Source of the DNA: Mucilaginibacter segetis
Lineage (GTDB): Bacteria; Bacteroidota; Bacteroidia; Sphingobacteriales; Sphingobacteriaceae
NCBI RefSeq assembly: GCF_016522075.1
Contig: NZ_JAEHFW010000002.1
Span: 248,001 to 312,000, forward strand
Direction: 5' to 3'
DNA: 64,000 nt
Numbering within the stretch: the stretch's first letter is position 1; every line of letters starts with the position of its first letter. A program made the translations under genes and the position numbers. Of this stretch, positions 1 through 9,294 are shown in pieces. The notes beneath the pieces are model-generated. The model ran no database searches. It worked only from the letters and a program-made list of their open reading frames with translations, and was not told the DNA's origin.

Positions 1-807
1 GGTTACCAGGCGCAGCTAAAATCAATAGTGATGCTGAAGAACAAGAACGGCATACTGCCGCTGCAACAGGGCAAAACCGTTTACGTACCAAAAAAATACA
101 CGCCGGCCGGTCGTAACTTTTTGGGTATGAACACCCCCGAAAAACTGGAGTACCCGGTTAATATGGATATCGTAAAAAAATACTTTAAAGTAACCGATAA
201 CCCCGATGAAGCCGACTACGCGCTGGTATTTATCAGCAGCCCGGCGGGCAATGGCGGTTACAACAGTGAGGATGCTAAAAACGGCGGCACCGGGTATGTG
301 CCCATATCGCTGCAATACGGAAAGTACACTGCTGAAACTGCACGTGCCACCAGTATTGCCGGGGGCGATCCGTTAGAGAGTTTTACCAACCGCAGTTACA
401 AAGGCAAATCAACCATAGCTACCAATACAACAGATTTAACTATGGTAACCGATACCTATGCTAAAATGAAAGGCAAACCGGTAATTGTTTCAGTCAATAT
501 TAATAACCCTATGGTTTTCGGCGAGTTTGAACACGATGCCGATGCCATCATAGCCGACTTTGGTGTACAGGGACAAGCCAGCCTGGATATTCTGACAGGA
601 AAAACAGAGCCATCAGCCTTGTTGCCTCTGCAAATGCCTGCCGACATGAAAACCGTTGAAGCACAATTTGAGGATGTACCGCATGATATGAAATGCTATA
701 CCGATAGCGAAGGCCATTTGTATGATTTTGGCTACGGACTAAACTGGAAAGGTGTAATTAAAGATAATCGCACGGCCAAGTATGTTAAACCCGTTGCAAA
801 ACCATAA
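1..807 (+). CDS. Glycoside hydrolase family 3 enzyme, C-terminal part (gene starts before the window)
   Basis: The reading frame is open from base 1, and the first residues (GYQAQLKSIVMLKNKNGILP) continue upstream of any start codon, so this is the 3' end of a larger gene; about 268 residues are visible. The segment LKNKNGILPL is the hallmark junction into the C-terminal alpha/beta sandwich domain of GH3 beta-glucosidases and related enzymes. The rest fits that domain: a VFISSPAG stretch, KPVIVSVNINNPM, a DAIIADFG strand, GKTEPSALLPLQMP and the final YDFGYGLNW. The catalytic nucleophile domain lies outside the window, so substrate specificity cannot be read. Family enzymes are usually periplasmic or secreted exo-glycosidases. 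It is followed 21 bases later by a carboxylesterase on the same strand, suggesting co-transcription in a carbohydrate-use group. Confidence 0.9.
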   Translation, partial: GYQAQLKSIVMLKNKNGILPLQQGKTVYVPKKYTPAGRNFLGMNTPEKLEYPVNMDIVKKYFKVTDNPDEADYALVFISSPAGNGGYNSEDAKNGGTGYVPISLQYGKYTAETARATSIAGGDPLESFTNRSYKGKSTIATNTTDLTMVTDTYAKMKGKPVIVSVNINNPMVFGEFEHDADAIIADFGVQGQASLDILTGKTEPSALLPLQMPADMKTVEAQFEDVPHDMKCYTDSEGHLYDFGYGLNWKGVIKDNRTAKYVKPVAKP

Positions 808-828
808 ATTCGTTTTAAACCTTAAATT

Positions 829-2367
829 ATGAAACGCTTTTTTGCCCTACCGCTAATATTGTTGCTGGCCTGCTGCACCACAGCACAAACTAATTTGAAT
901 ATTGTAAAAACCGATGCCGGGGATATATCAGGAGCGGTTAACCAGGATGGCAGCGTACATATTTTTAAGGGGATACCCTTTGCCGCACCACCCGTGGGTG
1001 ATTTGCGCTGGAAAGAGCCTCAACCTGTAAAATCCTGGAGTGGCGTAAAAGCATGTACCGCCTACGGCCCAAGTCCTATGCAGGCCGAACCTAACCCGTT
1101 TGGGGTATATACCAAAGAGTTTTTGATAGCCAAGCAGCCCATTAGCGAAGATTGCCTTTATTTAAACGTGTGGACAGGCGCACAATTATCCGGAGAAAAA
1201 CGCCCCGTACTGGTGTATATTTATGGCGGGGGATTTGTGAGCGGCGGTACCAACGTACCCATTTATGATGGTGAGGCCATGGCAAAAAAGGGGATCATTT
1301 TTGTGACAATAAATTACCGTGTGGGCATATTCGGTTTTTTTGCCCATCCGGAGCTTACGAAGGAATCACCGCACAGCCAGTCAGGCAATTATGGCATTAT
1401 GGATCAATTGGCGGCTTTGCAGTGGGTACAAAAGAACATAGCTGCCTTTGGCGGCGACCCGGAAAAGGTAACCATAGCGGGGCAGTCGGCAGGATCCATG
1501 AGTGTAAATTATTTAGTGACCTCACCATTGGGCAAAGGCTTATTTAACGGAGCCATAGCCGAGAGTGGCGCTTATATGCTGCCCGACCCATCCGGAGGAA
1601 CGTCGCTGGCACAAGGCGAGCAAAGCGGCGTGGAGGCGGCTAAAGCATTAAATGCGAATTCGCTTGCCGAACTGAGGAAACTGCCCGCTCAGGAATTATT
1701 AAAACAAAACAACTTCAGGCCTATAATAGATGGTTATGTGATGCCAAAAACTCCCCCGGCCATTTATGCGGAAAACCAAGAGAACAAAGTGGCTTTACTA
1801 ACCGGATGGAATGAGGATGATGCCTTTTTTGGCGAACTGAAAGATGCTGCCGACTATAAGGCGCAGATGCAACACCGTTTTGGCGACAAAGCTGCTGAAG
1901 CATTAAAACTTTACCCCGGCGGAAACGATTCGGTGGCAAAGGTTTCGCAGATACGCTTATCGCGCGATGGGTTGTTCGGCATACAAAATTACAGCTGGGT
2001 AAATGCCCAAAGCGCAAAGAACGGTGCGCCGGTTTATCTTTACCGCTTTACACGCCGTATGCCTGCCACACCGGAATTCGAGAAATACGGGGCCTTCCAT
2101 ACCGGAGAGGTGGCTTATGCTTATGATAATCTGAAATTTGTTAACCGCCCTTTTCAACCCGTCGATCAACAACTGGCCAACACCATGTCGGCATACTGGG
2201 TAAACTTTACTAAAAACGGAAATCCTAACGGCAAAGGCTTACCGGAATGGCCCGCTTATAATACACAAACCAACATGACCATGATATTAGGCAAGGAAAC
2301 CAAGGCCGAGCCATTGCCGGATAAGGCCGCTTTAGATTTCACCATAAAACAACTTACTCAACACTAA
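829..2367 (+). CDS. Type B carboxylesterase (para-nitrobenzyl esterase family), probable lipoprotein
   Basis: 512 residues, the usual length for the alpha/beta-hydrolase COesterase family, which cleaves carboxylic esters. The N-terminus is a short hydrophobic signal with a lipobox-like LLAC-C (Cys15/16), so an envelope-anchored location is inferred. Family motifs are all present: EDCLYLNVW around residue 107, the oxyanion-hole YGGGF around 132, the nucleophile elbow GQSAGS with Ser220, and the catalytic His424 in FHTGE. The natural substrate is unknown; its place between a GH3 and a GH78 gene suggests removal of acyl or phenolic groups from plant glycans, but that is inference. A good terminator hairpin follows directly. 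Confidence 0.9.
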   Translation: MKRFFALPLILLLACCTTAQTNLNIVKTDAGDISGAVNQDGSVHIFKGIPFAAPPVGDLRWKEPQPVKSWSGVKACTAYGPSPMQAEPNPFGVYTKEFLIAKQPISEDCLYLNVWTGAQLSGEKRPVLVYIYGGGFVSGGTNVPIYDGEAMAKKGIIFVTINYRVGIFGFFAHPELTKESPHSQSGNYGIMDQLAALQWVQKNIAAFGGDPEKVTIAGQSAGSMSVNYLVTSPLGKGLFNGAIAESGAYMLPDPSGGTSLAQGEQSGVEAAKALNANSLAELRKLPAQELLKQNNFRPIIDGYVMPKTPPAIYAENQENKVALLTGWNEDDAFFGELKDAADYKAQMQHRFGDKAAEALKLYPGGNDSVAKVSQIRLSRDGLFGIQNYSWVNAQSAKNGAPVYLYRFTRRMPATPEFEKYGAFHTGEVAYAYDNLKFVNRPFQPVDQQLANTMSAYWVNFTKNGNPNGKGLPEWPAYNTQTNMTMILGKETKAEPLPDKAALDFTIKQLTQH

Positions 2368-2389
2368 CTAAACTATATATTAACTGATG

Positions 2390-2421
2390 AAAGCGGTGGC
2401 CTAAAACCATCGCTTTTTTTG
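2390..2421 (+). terminator. Rho-independent terminator after the carboxylesterase
   Basis: The arms at 2390-2399 (AAAGCGGTGG) and 2407-2416 (CCATCGCTTT) form a 10-bp stem with one G-U pair and a 7-base loop. The right arm runs into a tract of seven or more T. It closes the GH3-carboxylesterase transcription unit. Confidence 0.8.
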
Positions 2422-2782
2422 TTTTTGGGGGATAAATATTTTTGAATTTCATTCATGCAAGGGGAGAGCGCAAAAAACCATCTCCACTGCATTTAAACGC
2501 GGTTTTCAATTTTAACACTTGCAAAATCTGTTAATTTTTTTACCTGTAACCCGTGTTTGAGAGGTAACAAATTTTTGGTTTTTACCGCTGTAAGGCGGTA
2601 GAGCGGTAATAATTTTCGAAGGGTTTCCCGGCCCAATTTCAGCACTTTTTGAGTATAATAAATATACGAAAAACTAGCAGGATTTGAAAGGCGGGGTTTG
2701 AGCATAACATAATGAAAATTGATATTTTACCAGCATTACAAACGTCAATTTTGGCTGAAGCCATACCTATCTCTAATTCTTC
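2422..2782. other. Intergenic stretch with no recognised gene
   Basis: Between the terminator and the first palindrome I see no gene with homology signals. A 70-codon - strand frame (2493-2705) has no recognisable family, no promoter or partner, and an odd composition, and I treat it as chance. The stretch is AT-rich and probably contains the upstream regulatory region of the rhamnosidase gene. Confidence 0.5.
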
Positions 2783-2800
2783 CGTCCCATAAATGGGACG
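2783..2800. promoter_or_regulatory. Perfect 18-bp palindrome, upstream operator-like site
   Basis: CGTCCCATAAATGGGACG is a perfect inverted repeat: 8-base arms around a central AA. It lies about 47 bases upstream of a TAnnTTTG promoter element and shares 19 of 20 bases (from CCCAT to CAAT) with a second copy 81 bases downstream. Two similar palindromes placed either side of a promoter suggest binding sites for a dimeric regulator. The alternative is a dispersed REP-like repeat; a genome-wide count is needed to separate these. Confidence 0.55.
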
Positions 2801-2846
2801 GCAATGAAGTTAGTAGCTGTTTTAGTTTACTTTTTTCTAAAGTCCG

Positions 2847-2854
2847 TATCTTTG
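2847..2854 (+). promoter_or_regulatory. Candidate -7 promoter element for the rhamnosidase gene
   Basis: TATCTTTG matches the Bacteroidota -7 consensus TAnnTTTG exactly. A clear -33 TTG is not visible at the expected spacing, so the call rests on the -7 box and its location 83 bases before the GH78 start. Transcription would begin near 2860, so the second palindrome would lie just downstream of the start site. Confidence 0.45.
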
Positions 2855-2866
2855 CTATTCCTAAAA

Positions 2867-2881
2867 CCCATAAATGGGACG
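2867..2881. promoter_or_regulatory. Second operator-like palindrome, just past the predicted transcription start
   Basis: CCCATAAATGGG (2867-2878) is a palindrome with 5-base arms around AA. The right half-site extends to ATGGGACG as in the upstream copy, while the left outer bases (AAA instead of CGT) differ. Its position just downstream of the predicted start is typical of a repressor roadblock. The 81-base spacing to the first site is about eight helical turns, compatible with looping. The binding protein is unknown. Confidence 0.5.
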
Positions 2882-2936
2882 CCAATAAATACATTTTTGT
2901 ACCTTTAAAACCAACCTGTTACCAATACCTTAATTC

Positions 2937-5300
2937 ATGAAATACAAAGCTGCTGTACTGGCCCTGTTATGCTTTCTATTGCTGCAAAATGCCTGGGCGC
3001 AAACCGTTAACACCCTATTGCTTGATCATCCCTGGAAGGCCCAATGGATAACCGTTCCTGATGCGCCGGCCAAAAGCTACGGTGTTTACCATTTCCGTAA
3101 AAGTATTGCGCTGGATGCAGCACCCAAAAAATTCATCATCCATGTATCGGCAGATAATCGTTACAAATTATATGTTAATGATCAACTGGTTTCGCTTGGC
3201 CCGGCACGCGGGGATATGTATTACTGGAATTACGAATCCCTTGACATAGCTCCTTACCTCCTGGCCGGAAAAAACATGATCCGCGCCGTGGTTTGGAACG
3301 AGGGAGAATACCGCCCTGAAGCACAAATAACCGACCGTACCGCCTTTATGTTGCAGGGGGATACCCCCGCAGAAGAAATACTGAATACCAACAACACCTG
3401 GCAGGGTATACGCGACCCGGCCTATCAACCCCTAACGGGCGTGGGGTACAGCACCTATTATGTGGCAGGTCCCGGTGAAATGGTAAACATGCACCAGACT
3501 GTTAAAAACAATAGCGATACCGAATGGAAAGCCGCAAAAAATATTGACCGTGGCAATCCCAAAGGAACGGTAAACGCAACAGGGTGGATGCTGGTACCGT
3601 CATCGCTGCCACAAATGGAACTAAAAACGCAACGCCTGGCAACTACCAGGCAAGTTACGGGCGTTAATATTCCGGCCAGCTTCCCGGCGCGAAAAGGCGG
3701 ATTCGCAGTGCCGCCACATACCAGGGCATCCTTCCTGCTCGATCAGGGGTTCCTCACCAATGCCTATGTAACGCTCAATTTTAGCGGGGGCAATAACGCG
3801 GGCATATCGCTCACGTATGCCGAGTCGCCCATGATTAATGTGGGCAACATTTACCAGATAGTAAAACCCAACCGTAACGAAACTGTGGGGTTCAAATTTG
3901 TGGGCCGCAAGGATAGCCTGATAGCAAATGGCAGCAACGGGCAAGGTTTCACCACGCTGGCTTACCGCACCTTCCGTTATATTTTGGTAAACATCAGCAC
4001 CGATGATGAACCTTTAACTATTGATGATATCTATGGTACGTTTACCGGCTATCCGTTTAAGCTGAATGCCAGCTTACAGGTTGCCGATCCTGAAGTTCAG
4101 CAAATACTGGACATTGGCTGGCGCACCGCGCGTTCATGCGCAATGGAAACCTATATGGATTGCCCCTATTACGAACAGCTGCAATATATAGGTGACGGAC
4201 GCATACAGGCATTAGTATCGTACTTTAACAGCGGCGACGACAGGCTGGCCCGCAACGCCCTTAACCAGATGGATCATTCGCGGCTGGCAGAAGGGATTAC
4301 GCTGAGCCGGCACCCATCCTACACGCCGCAGATCATCTCCACCTTTTCACTTTGGTATATCTGCATGCTGCATGATTACTGGATGTACCGCCCCGATACC
4401 GGTTTTGTAAAAAGTAAGCTGAACGGCACCCGTGAAATACTGAATTTTTTTAGCCGGTACCAGCAAGCCGATGGCTCGTTAAAAAACGCCCCGTACTGGA
4501 CCTTTGTTGACTGGGTAGATAGCAAAGGCTGGGATTTTGGTCAGCCGCCAAAAGCAGCAGACGGCACATCGGCCATATTGGATATGCAATTGCTGCTCAC
4601 TTATGAGCAAGCTGCAGAAATGGAAAGCAAATTGGGTATGTCTGTGTACGTACAGTTATATCAAAACAAAATAGCGCAATTAAAAGCTACCATTCAGCGT
4701 AAATATTACGACAGTAAAAAAGGCCTGTATGCCGACACGAAGGATAAAACAACATGGTCGCAGCACGCGAACGCGCTGGCCATTTTAACCGGAGTTGCTG
4801 GCGTCCATACAGCCGCATTAAGTAAAAAACTGGAGCGTGATACTACCTTGGTACCTTGTACTATCTACTTTAAATATTACCTGCACAGGGCCTTAATAAA
4901 AGGCGGTTTAGGAGACGACTATATGAATTGGTTGGGCGTTTGGCGCGATAATATTAAGATGGGCCTGACCACCTGGGCGGAAATTTCGGACCTGCAGCAC
5001 AATCGCTCAGACTGCCATGCCTGGGGGGCCAGTCCTAATATTGAATTTTACCGTACGGTGTTAGGCATCGACAGTTATGCCCCCGGCTTTAGTAAGGTTA
5101 AAATAGAGCCGCATTTAGGTAAAATGGAAAAAGCATCGGGGCAAATACCTCATCCTGATGGAACTATAGCGGTAAATTATGTGAAAAGTGGCGGAAAGTG
5201 GAGTTTAAAGATTGGGTTACCCGGCAAAACTACCGGAATTTTGGTATGGAAAGGAAAAAACTATCCTTTAAGCGGTGGCAATAATAATTTTAATTTATAA
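2937..5300 (+). CDS. Alpha-L-rhamnosidase-like glycoside hydrolase (GH78 type), secreted
   Basis: 787 residues. Residues 1-21 form a Sec signal peptide ending AWA-Q, so the enzyme is exported. The order of parts fits GH78: an N-terminal beta-sandwich with KYLYVND-type carbohydrate-binding strands (about 55-120), a second beta domain, then the six-hairpin catalytic domain. The catalytic motif is MDCPYYEQLQYIGD with Asp408 and the acid candidate Glu413, a variant of the classical DCPxRxExxGWxGD. The late motif TWAEISD...CHAWGASP matches the region carrying the second acidic residue. The end, GFSKVKIEPHLG, is the usual C-terminal beta domain. Specificity for rhamnose rather than a related sugar is not certain because the DCPYYEQLQY variant lacks the conserved Trp. 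It appears monocistronic and is preceded by two palindromic sites. Confidence 0.85.
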   Translation: MKYKAAVLALLCFLLLQNAWAQTVNTLLLDHPWKAQWITVPDAPAKSYGVYHFRKSIALDAAPKKFIIHVSADNRYKLYVNDQLVSLGPARGDMYYWNYESLDIAPYLLAGKNMIRAVVWNEGEYRPEAQITDRTAFMLQGDTPAEEILNTNNTWQGIRDPAYQPLTGVGYSTYYVAGPGEMVNMHQTVKNNSDTEWKAAKNIDRGNPKGTVNATGWMLVPSSLPQMELKTQRLATTRQVTGVNIPASFPARKGGFAVPPHTRASFLLDQGFLTNAYVTLNFSGGNNAGISLTYAESPMINVGNIYQIVKPNRNETVGFKFVGRKDSLIANGSNGQGFTTLAYRTFRYILVNISTDDEPLTIDDIYGTFTGYPFKLNASLQVADPEVQQILDIGWRTARSCAMETYMDCPYYEQLQYIGDGRIQALVSYFNSGDDRLARNALNQMDHSRLAEGITLSRHPSYTPQIISTFSLWYICMLHDYWMYRPDTGFVKSKLNGTREILNFFSRYQQADGSLKNAPYWTFVDWVDSKGWDFGQPPKAADGTSAILDMQLLLTYEQAAEMESKLGMSVYVQLYQNKIAQLKATIQRKYYDSKKGLYADTKDKTTWSQHANALAILTGVAGVHTAALSKKLERDTTLVPCTIYFKYYLHRALIKGGLGDDYMNWLGVWRDNIKMGLTTWAEISDLQHNRSDCHAWGASPNIEFYRTVLGIDSYAPGFSKVKIEPHLGKMEKASGQIPHPDGTIAVNYVKSGGKWSLKIGLPGKTTGILVWKGKNYPLSGGNNNFNL

Positions 5301-5592
5301 TTATATAATTATGCCTGTCGGGTAAATTGTGAAATTTTAAATATACATACAGCAGATGAACTGTATATTAGAGCAATCTTGTTTGTTAAATGTCATATCA
5401 TGTCAGGCTTATTAAGCAACAGGAAACCTTTAGGGATATAAACTGTTATACTATGACAAGGCGCTATACTGTTATTCCTGCTTTGTTAATTTGATGCTTA
5501 ATATTATAGTTTAATAATATCTATTTATTATTAAAAATGTGATATTTACAGCACGATCCGGGCTAATGGCCTGTTAACTATATCAACGGTTC
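5301..5592. other. Intergenic region before the pentose phosphate run
   Basis: An AT-rich gap that must hold the promoter for the following long operon, although I find no full TTG-N-TAnnTTTG match. An inverted repeat ATACAG (5347-5352) / CTGTAT (5361-5366) with 8 bases between is a weak operator candidate. No terminator with a T-run is visible after the rhamnosidase gene. Confidence 0.4.
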
Positions 5593-6348
5593 ATGAAAAG
5601 TACTACTGCTCCATTAAAGATCCTCTCTATAGATATCGGCGGATCGCACATTAAAGCTACAATTTTAGATAGTAAAGGTAAATTACAAATAGATTATCAG
5701 AAAGTGGTTACCCCATCGGAAGCTGACCCTGACAATGTAATTAAAGCCATAAAAACCTTAGTTAAAGGCTTTCCTCCCTATGACAGGATATCAGTTGGCT
5801 TTCCGGGATACGTAAGGAACGGCGTTGTAAAAACAGCACCTAATCTGGGCAGTCACTTTTGGGAAGACGTTGATCTGAGTAAAAAATTAAAAGAAGCCTT
5901 AGGTAAGGAAACCCAGGTAGTTAACGATGCCGATATGCAAGGCCTTGGCGTGGTGAATGGCCAGGGGCTTGAAATGGTAATTACCTTAGGTACAGGGTTT
6001 GGTACCGCCCTTTTAATGAACGGCCACCTGCTGCCACATCTGGAGATAGCTCACCACCCTGTGTCTAAAGGGCGTGATTATGATGAGTATATCGGTGATA
6101 AGGCCCTGGATAAAAAGGGAGCTGAAAAATGGAGCCGCCGCGTAAAAAAGGTTTTTAAAATTTTGAAAACCGTATTCAATTACGACACATTATATATAGG
6201 AGGAGGAAACTCCAGCAAGCTTAAATTTAAGCTTGATAAGAACATGAAAATAGTAACAAATGCCGATGGTATAAAAGGGGGAGCACGATTGTGGGATGAG
6301 GACAGAAAACCCCTGAGTAAAATAGGTATTGCCACACCCACCAAATAA
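5593..6348 (+). CDS. ppgK: ROK-family kinase, polyphosphate-glucokinase-like
   Basis: 251 residues, the length of polyphosphate glucokinases, which phosphorylate glucose to glucose-6-phosphate in the cytoplasm with polyphosphate (and often ATP). Visible motifs are the phosphate loop DIGGSHIKA at about 14-22, VGFPGYV, KTAPNLGSHF, the catalytic NDAD at about 115, and the LGTGFGTAL phosphate-binding strand. The ROK zinc-binding Cys motif is absent, as in the polyphosphate-using branch, and the LEIAHHP segment also fits. Its place at the head of a run of pentose phosphate genes supports a role in making glucose-6-phosphate for Zwf. The polyphosphate donor is inferred from family resemblance; plain ATP glucokinase activity is possible. 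Confidence 0.75.
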   Translation: MKSTTAPLKILSIDIGGSHIKATILDSKGKLQIDYQKVVTPSEADPDNVIKAIKTLVKGFPPYDRISVGFPGYVRNGVVKTAPNLGSHFWEDVDLSKKLKEALGKETQVVNDADMQGLGVVNGQGLEMVITLGTGFGTALLMNGHLLPHLEIAHHPVSKGRDYDEYIGDKALDKKGAEKWSRRVKKVFKILKTVFNYDTLYIGGGNSSKLKFKLDKNMKIVTNADGIKGGARLWDEDRKPLSKIGIATPTK

Positions 6349-6386
6349 ATTAACCCTACCCCTTATTCCTTCATTATTTTAAAAAA

Positions 6387-8390
6387 ATGGATAACACAAA
6401 CAAAGATCTTGAAAAATTAGCAATTGATACCGTACGCATCCTATCAGCTGATGCCGTACAAAAAGCAAACTCAGGCCATCCCGGCACACCTATGGCTCTT
6501 GCGCCAATGGGCCATGTGCTGTGGTCAGAGGTGATGAATTATAACCCAAAAAATCCTGATTGGGCAAACCGCGACAGGTTCATCCTATCGGCAGGGCATG
6601 CCTGTATGCTGCAATACAGCTTTTTATACTTAACGGGGTACGATCTTTCCCTGGATGACATCAAAAATTTCCGCCAGCTTAACAGCAAAACAGCTGGTCA
6701 CCCGGAGTATGGTTTAGCACCGGGTATTGATGTAACTACGGGTCCGCTTGGGCAGGGCTTTGCCAATGGCGTTGGTTTTGCCATAGCGCAAAAGCATTTG
6801 GCTGCACGTTATAACAAGCCGGAATTCGATCTTTTTAATTATCATATTTATGCTATTTGCAGCGATGGCGATTTGATGGAAGGTGTAACTTCAGAAGCGG
6901 CCTCGTTAGCGGGCCATTTGGAGTTAGGCAATCTTATCTACCTGTATGATGATAACAAAATATCCATTGAAGGCAGCACCGATATTACTTTTAACGAAGA
7001 TGTAAGTATGCGTTTCCGCTCATACGGCTGGCATGTACAGGAAGTTGACGATGTTAACGATGTACACGCGCTGCAGTTAGCATTAAGAAACGCGAAAGCT
7101 GAAACACAGAAACCTTCCTTAATTCGTGTAAGATCATTAATAGCTTATGGCAGTCCTAATAAATCGGGTACAGCCGGATCACACGGATCACCGCTTGGTG
7201 CTGATGAAATAAAATTAGTAAAGGAATTTTTCGGGTTCGATCCGGAAAAATCATTCGTAGTGCCTGATGAAGTAAAAAAATTCTATCATGAAAAAGGCGC
7301 AAGGGGTGCAGAATACGAAAAGAAATGGAACGAGCTTTTTAAAGCATATAAAGAGAAATTTCCTGAGCTTGCCGCGGAATATGAACTGGCCGCCAGCGGC
7401 GAATTGCCAAAAGGCTGGAAAGATAACCTGCCAACTTTTAAGGCAGATGGCAAAATGGCAACCCGCCAGGCATCAGGTAAAGTGTTAAACGCTATTGCCG
7501 CAAGCATTCCGCAACTTATGGGCGGCTCTGCGGATCTGGCACCATCAACAGAAACACATCTTAAAGAGTTTGATTCCTTTACTTCAGAGAAGCGTGATGG
7601 ACGTAATTTCCACTTCGGCATACGCGAGCATGCCATGGGTTCGGCTATTAATGGTATGGCTTTAACTAAGGGTATCATTCCTTACAGTGCTACCTTTTTG
7701 ATATTCTCAGAATATCAGCGCCCGCCAATAAGGCTGGCCGCTATCATGAAGATCAGTCCTATTTATATTTACACGCATGATAGTATTGGTTTAGGCGAGG
7801 ACGGTACAACTCACCAACCTGTTGAGCAATTGATATCGTTACGTTCTATACCTAACATTACGGTGATACGCCCGGCTGACGCTAACGAAACCGTACAGGC
7901 GTGGCGCGTGGCTTTAGAGCATAAAGGCGGGCCTGTTGTATTAGTATTTACCCGCCAGGGATTGCCAATTATTGATCAGGATAAATACACCAGTGCAGCC
8001 GAACTGGAAAAAGGCGCCTATATCTTATCAGACAGCGACAAAGAGCCTGAAGTTATTTTAATGGCAACCGGATCAGAGGTATCATTGATACTGCAGGCCC
8101 AGGAAAAATTAAAAGCTGATGGTATTGCAGCCCGTGTGGTAAGTATGCCATCATGGGAGTTATTTGAAAAACAATCAGCAGCTTATAAAGAAAAAGTTTT
8201 CCCTAAAGCTGTTAAAAAACGTTTAGCGGTGGAAACCGGCTCACCTTTAGGCTGGCATAAGTACGTTACCGATGAGGGCGATATTATAGCCATGACCACT
8301 TTTGGCGAATCAGCTCCGGCAGAAGAACTTTATAAGGTGTTCGGCTTTACAGTTGATAACGTAGTTAAAAAAGCTAAGGCTTTACTTTAG
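6387..8390 (+). CDS. tkt: Transketolase
   Basis: 667 residues, full length. Transketolase moves two-carbon units between sugar phosphates using thiamine diphosphate and Mg2+ in the non-oxidative pentose phosphate pathway. Visible features: GHPGTPM with His31; the GDG-N cofactor motif CSDGDLMEG (Asp160-Gly161-Asp162) running to YDDNKISI near 188; the central pyrimidine domain with GIREHAMGSAINGMA, which carries the catalytic Glu; and the DSIGLGEDGTTHQPVEQL segment that is diagnostic of transketolases. The C-terminal domain is intact. It starts 38 bases after the kinase gene and is probably in the same transcript. Confidence 0.97.
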   Translation: MDNTNKDLEKLAIDTVRILSADAVQKANSGHPGTPMALAPMGHVLWSEVMNYNPKNPDWANRDRFILSAGHACMLQYSFLYLTGYDLSLDDIKNFRQLNSKTAGHPEYGLAPGIDVTTGPLGQGFANGVGFAIAQKHLAARYNKPEFDLFNYHIYAICSDGDLMEGVTSEAASLAGHLELGNLIYLYDDNKISIEGSTDITFNEDVSMRFRSYGWHVQEVDDVNDVHALQLALRNAKAETQKPSLIRVRSLIAYGSPNKSGTAGSHGSPLGADEIKLVKEFFGFDPEKSFVVPDEVKKFYHEKGARGAEYEKKWNELFKAYKEKFPELAAEYELAASGELPKGWKDNLPTFKADGKMATRQASGKVLNAIAASIPQLMGGSADLAPSTETHLKEFDSFTSEKRDGRNFHFGIREHAMGSAINGMALTKGIIPYSATFLIFSEYQRPPIRLAAIMKISPIYIYTHDSIGLGEDGTTHQPVEQLISLRSIPNITVIRPADANETVQAWRVALEHKGGPVVLVFTRQGLPIIDQDKYTSAAELEKGAYILSDSDKEPEVILMATGSEVSLILQAQEKLKADGIAARVVSMPSWELFEKQSAAYKEKVFPKAVKKRLAVETGSPLGWHKYVTDEGDIIAMTTFGESAPAEELYKVFGFTVDNVVKKAKALL

Positions 8391-8468
8391 GAGATATAAG
8401 TAGATGGTATTGGGCGGTTGGGCTGAAACCTGCTGCCTGATGCCGTTTATTAACATCAATCTCATTAA

Positions 8469-9164
8469 ATGGATAGTTTAATCAGTCAGTTGGAATGGTC
8501 GGGCGAGATCATTAACAAAAGTGGTAAACAAAAAGTAGGGCTTGAAATTGCCTCAATGGTAAAGGATGGCGATGTACTTGGGGTTGGCTCCGGCTCAACA
8601 GTTTACATGGCTTTACTGGCCATAGCTGACAGAATAAAAACAGAACGGATAAACGTTAAGGCTATCCCCACTTCGCTGGAGATCTCTATGTTTTGCAGCA
8701 AGTTGGGTATACCATTAACTACGTTGTTTGAACATACACCCGATTGGCTTTTTGATGGCGCGGATGAAGTTGACCCGAACAATAACCTTATTAAGGGGCG
8801 CGGAGGTGCAATGTTCAAAGAGAAGTTGCTGATAAGCGCAAGTACGGTTAATTATATTATTGTTGACGACTCTAAAAAAGTGGAGAAGTTAGGTACTAAT
8901 TTCCCTATCCCGGTGGAAGTTTTTCCGCAGGCGTTGCTGCATGTTGAAAAGGGATTAAAAGCTATTGGCGCGACTGCTGTTAAATTAAGGCCTGCAAAAG
9001 GCAAGGACGGGCCAATAATAACCGAAAACGGCAATCTGATATTGGATTGTAATTTTAGCGAGATGCATAACGAATTGGAGAAAGACATTAAAACAATTAC
9101 CGGGGTTATAGAAAGTGGCCTATTTATTGGTTATAACCTTAATATATTAATGGCAGCCAATTAG
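8469..9164 (+). CDS. rpiA: Ribose-5-phosphate isomerase A
   Basis: 231 residues. Interconverts ribose-5-phosphate and ribulose-5-phosphate in the cytoplasm. Family motifs: GVGSGSTV at about 36-43 (phosphate binding), DGADEVDPNNNLIKGRG at about 97-113 with the catalytic acidic residues, and GGAMFKEK with the conserved Lys. The protein aligns along its whole length with the RpiA type rather than the unrelated RpiB. It lies 78 bases after tkt in the pentose phosphate run. The start chosen, MDSLISQLEW, leaves a 15-20 residue N-terminal extension ahead of the usual family start, so a later start cannot be excluded. Confidence 0.95.
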   Translation: MDSLISQLEWSGEIINKSGKQKVGLEIASMVKDGDVLGVGSGSTVYMALLAIADRIKTERINVKAIPTSLEISMFCSKLGIPLTTLFEHTPDWLFDGADEVDPNNNLIKGRGGAMFKEKLLISASTVNYIIVDDSKKVEKLGTNFPIPVEVFPQALLHVEKGLKAIGATAVKLRPAKGKDGPIITENGNLILDCNFSEMHNELEKDIKTITGVIESGLFIGYNLNILMAAN

Positions 9165-9294
9165 TGTTTTTACACTGCGAAGGCAGAATTAGGAGATTAT
9201 AATTACAAAAAACAGCATATAAATTAAGACCTTTATTTGAAGAGAACTTTTACCTTCTAACAATAATAATTACAAATTTTAACCGACCTATAAT

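Noticed and set aside
2493..2705. A 70-codon - strand frame in the intergenic gap
   Set aside because: No recognisable family, signal, promoter or partner gene; its composition is compatible with chance.
2719..2940. A 73-codon + strand frame whose stop overlaps the rhamnosidase start (ATGA) and that contains the repeated peptide HKWD-N
   Set aside because: The repeated peptide is simply the translation of the two DNA palindromes, which happen to be 81 bases (27 codons) apart. The frame also covers the predicted promoter, and it has no family resemblance.
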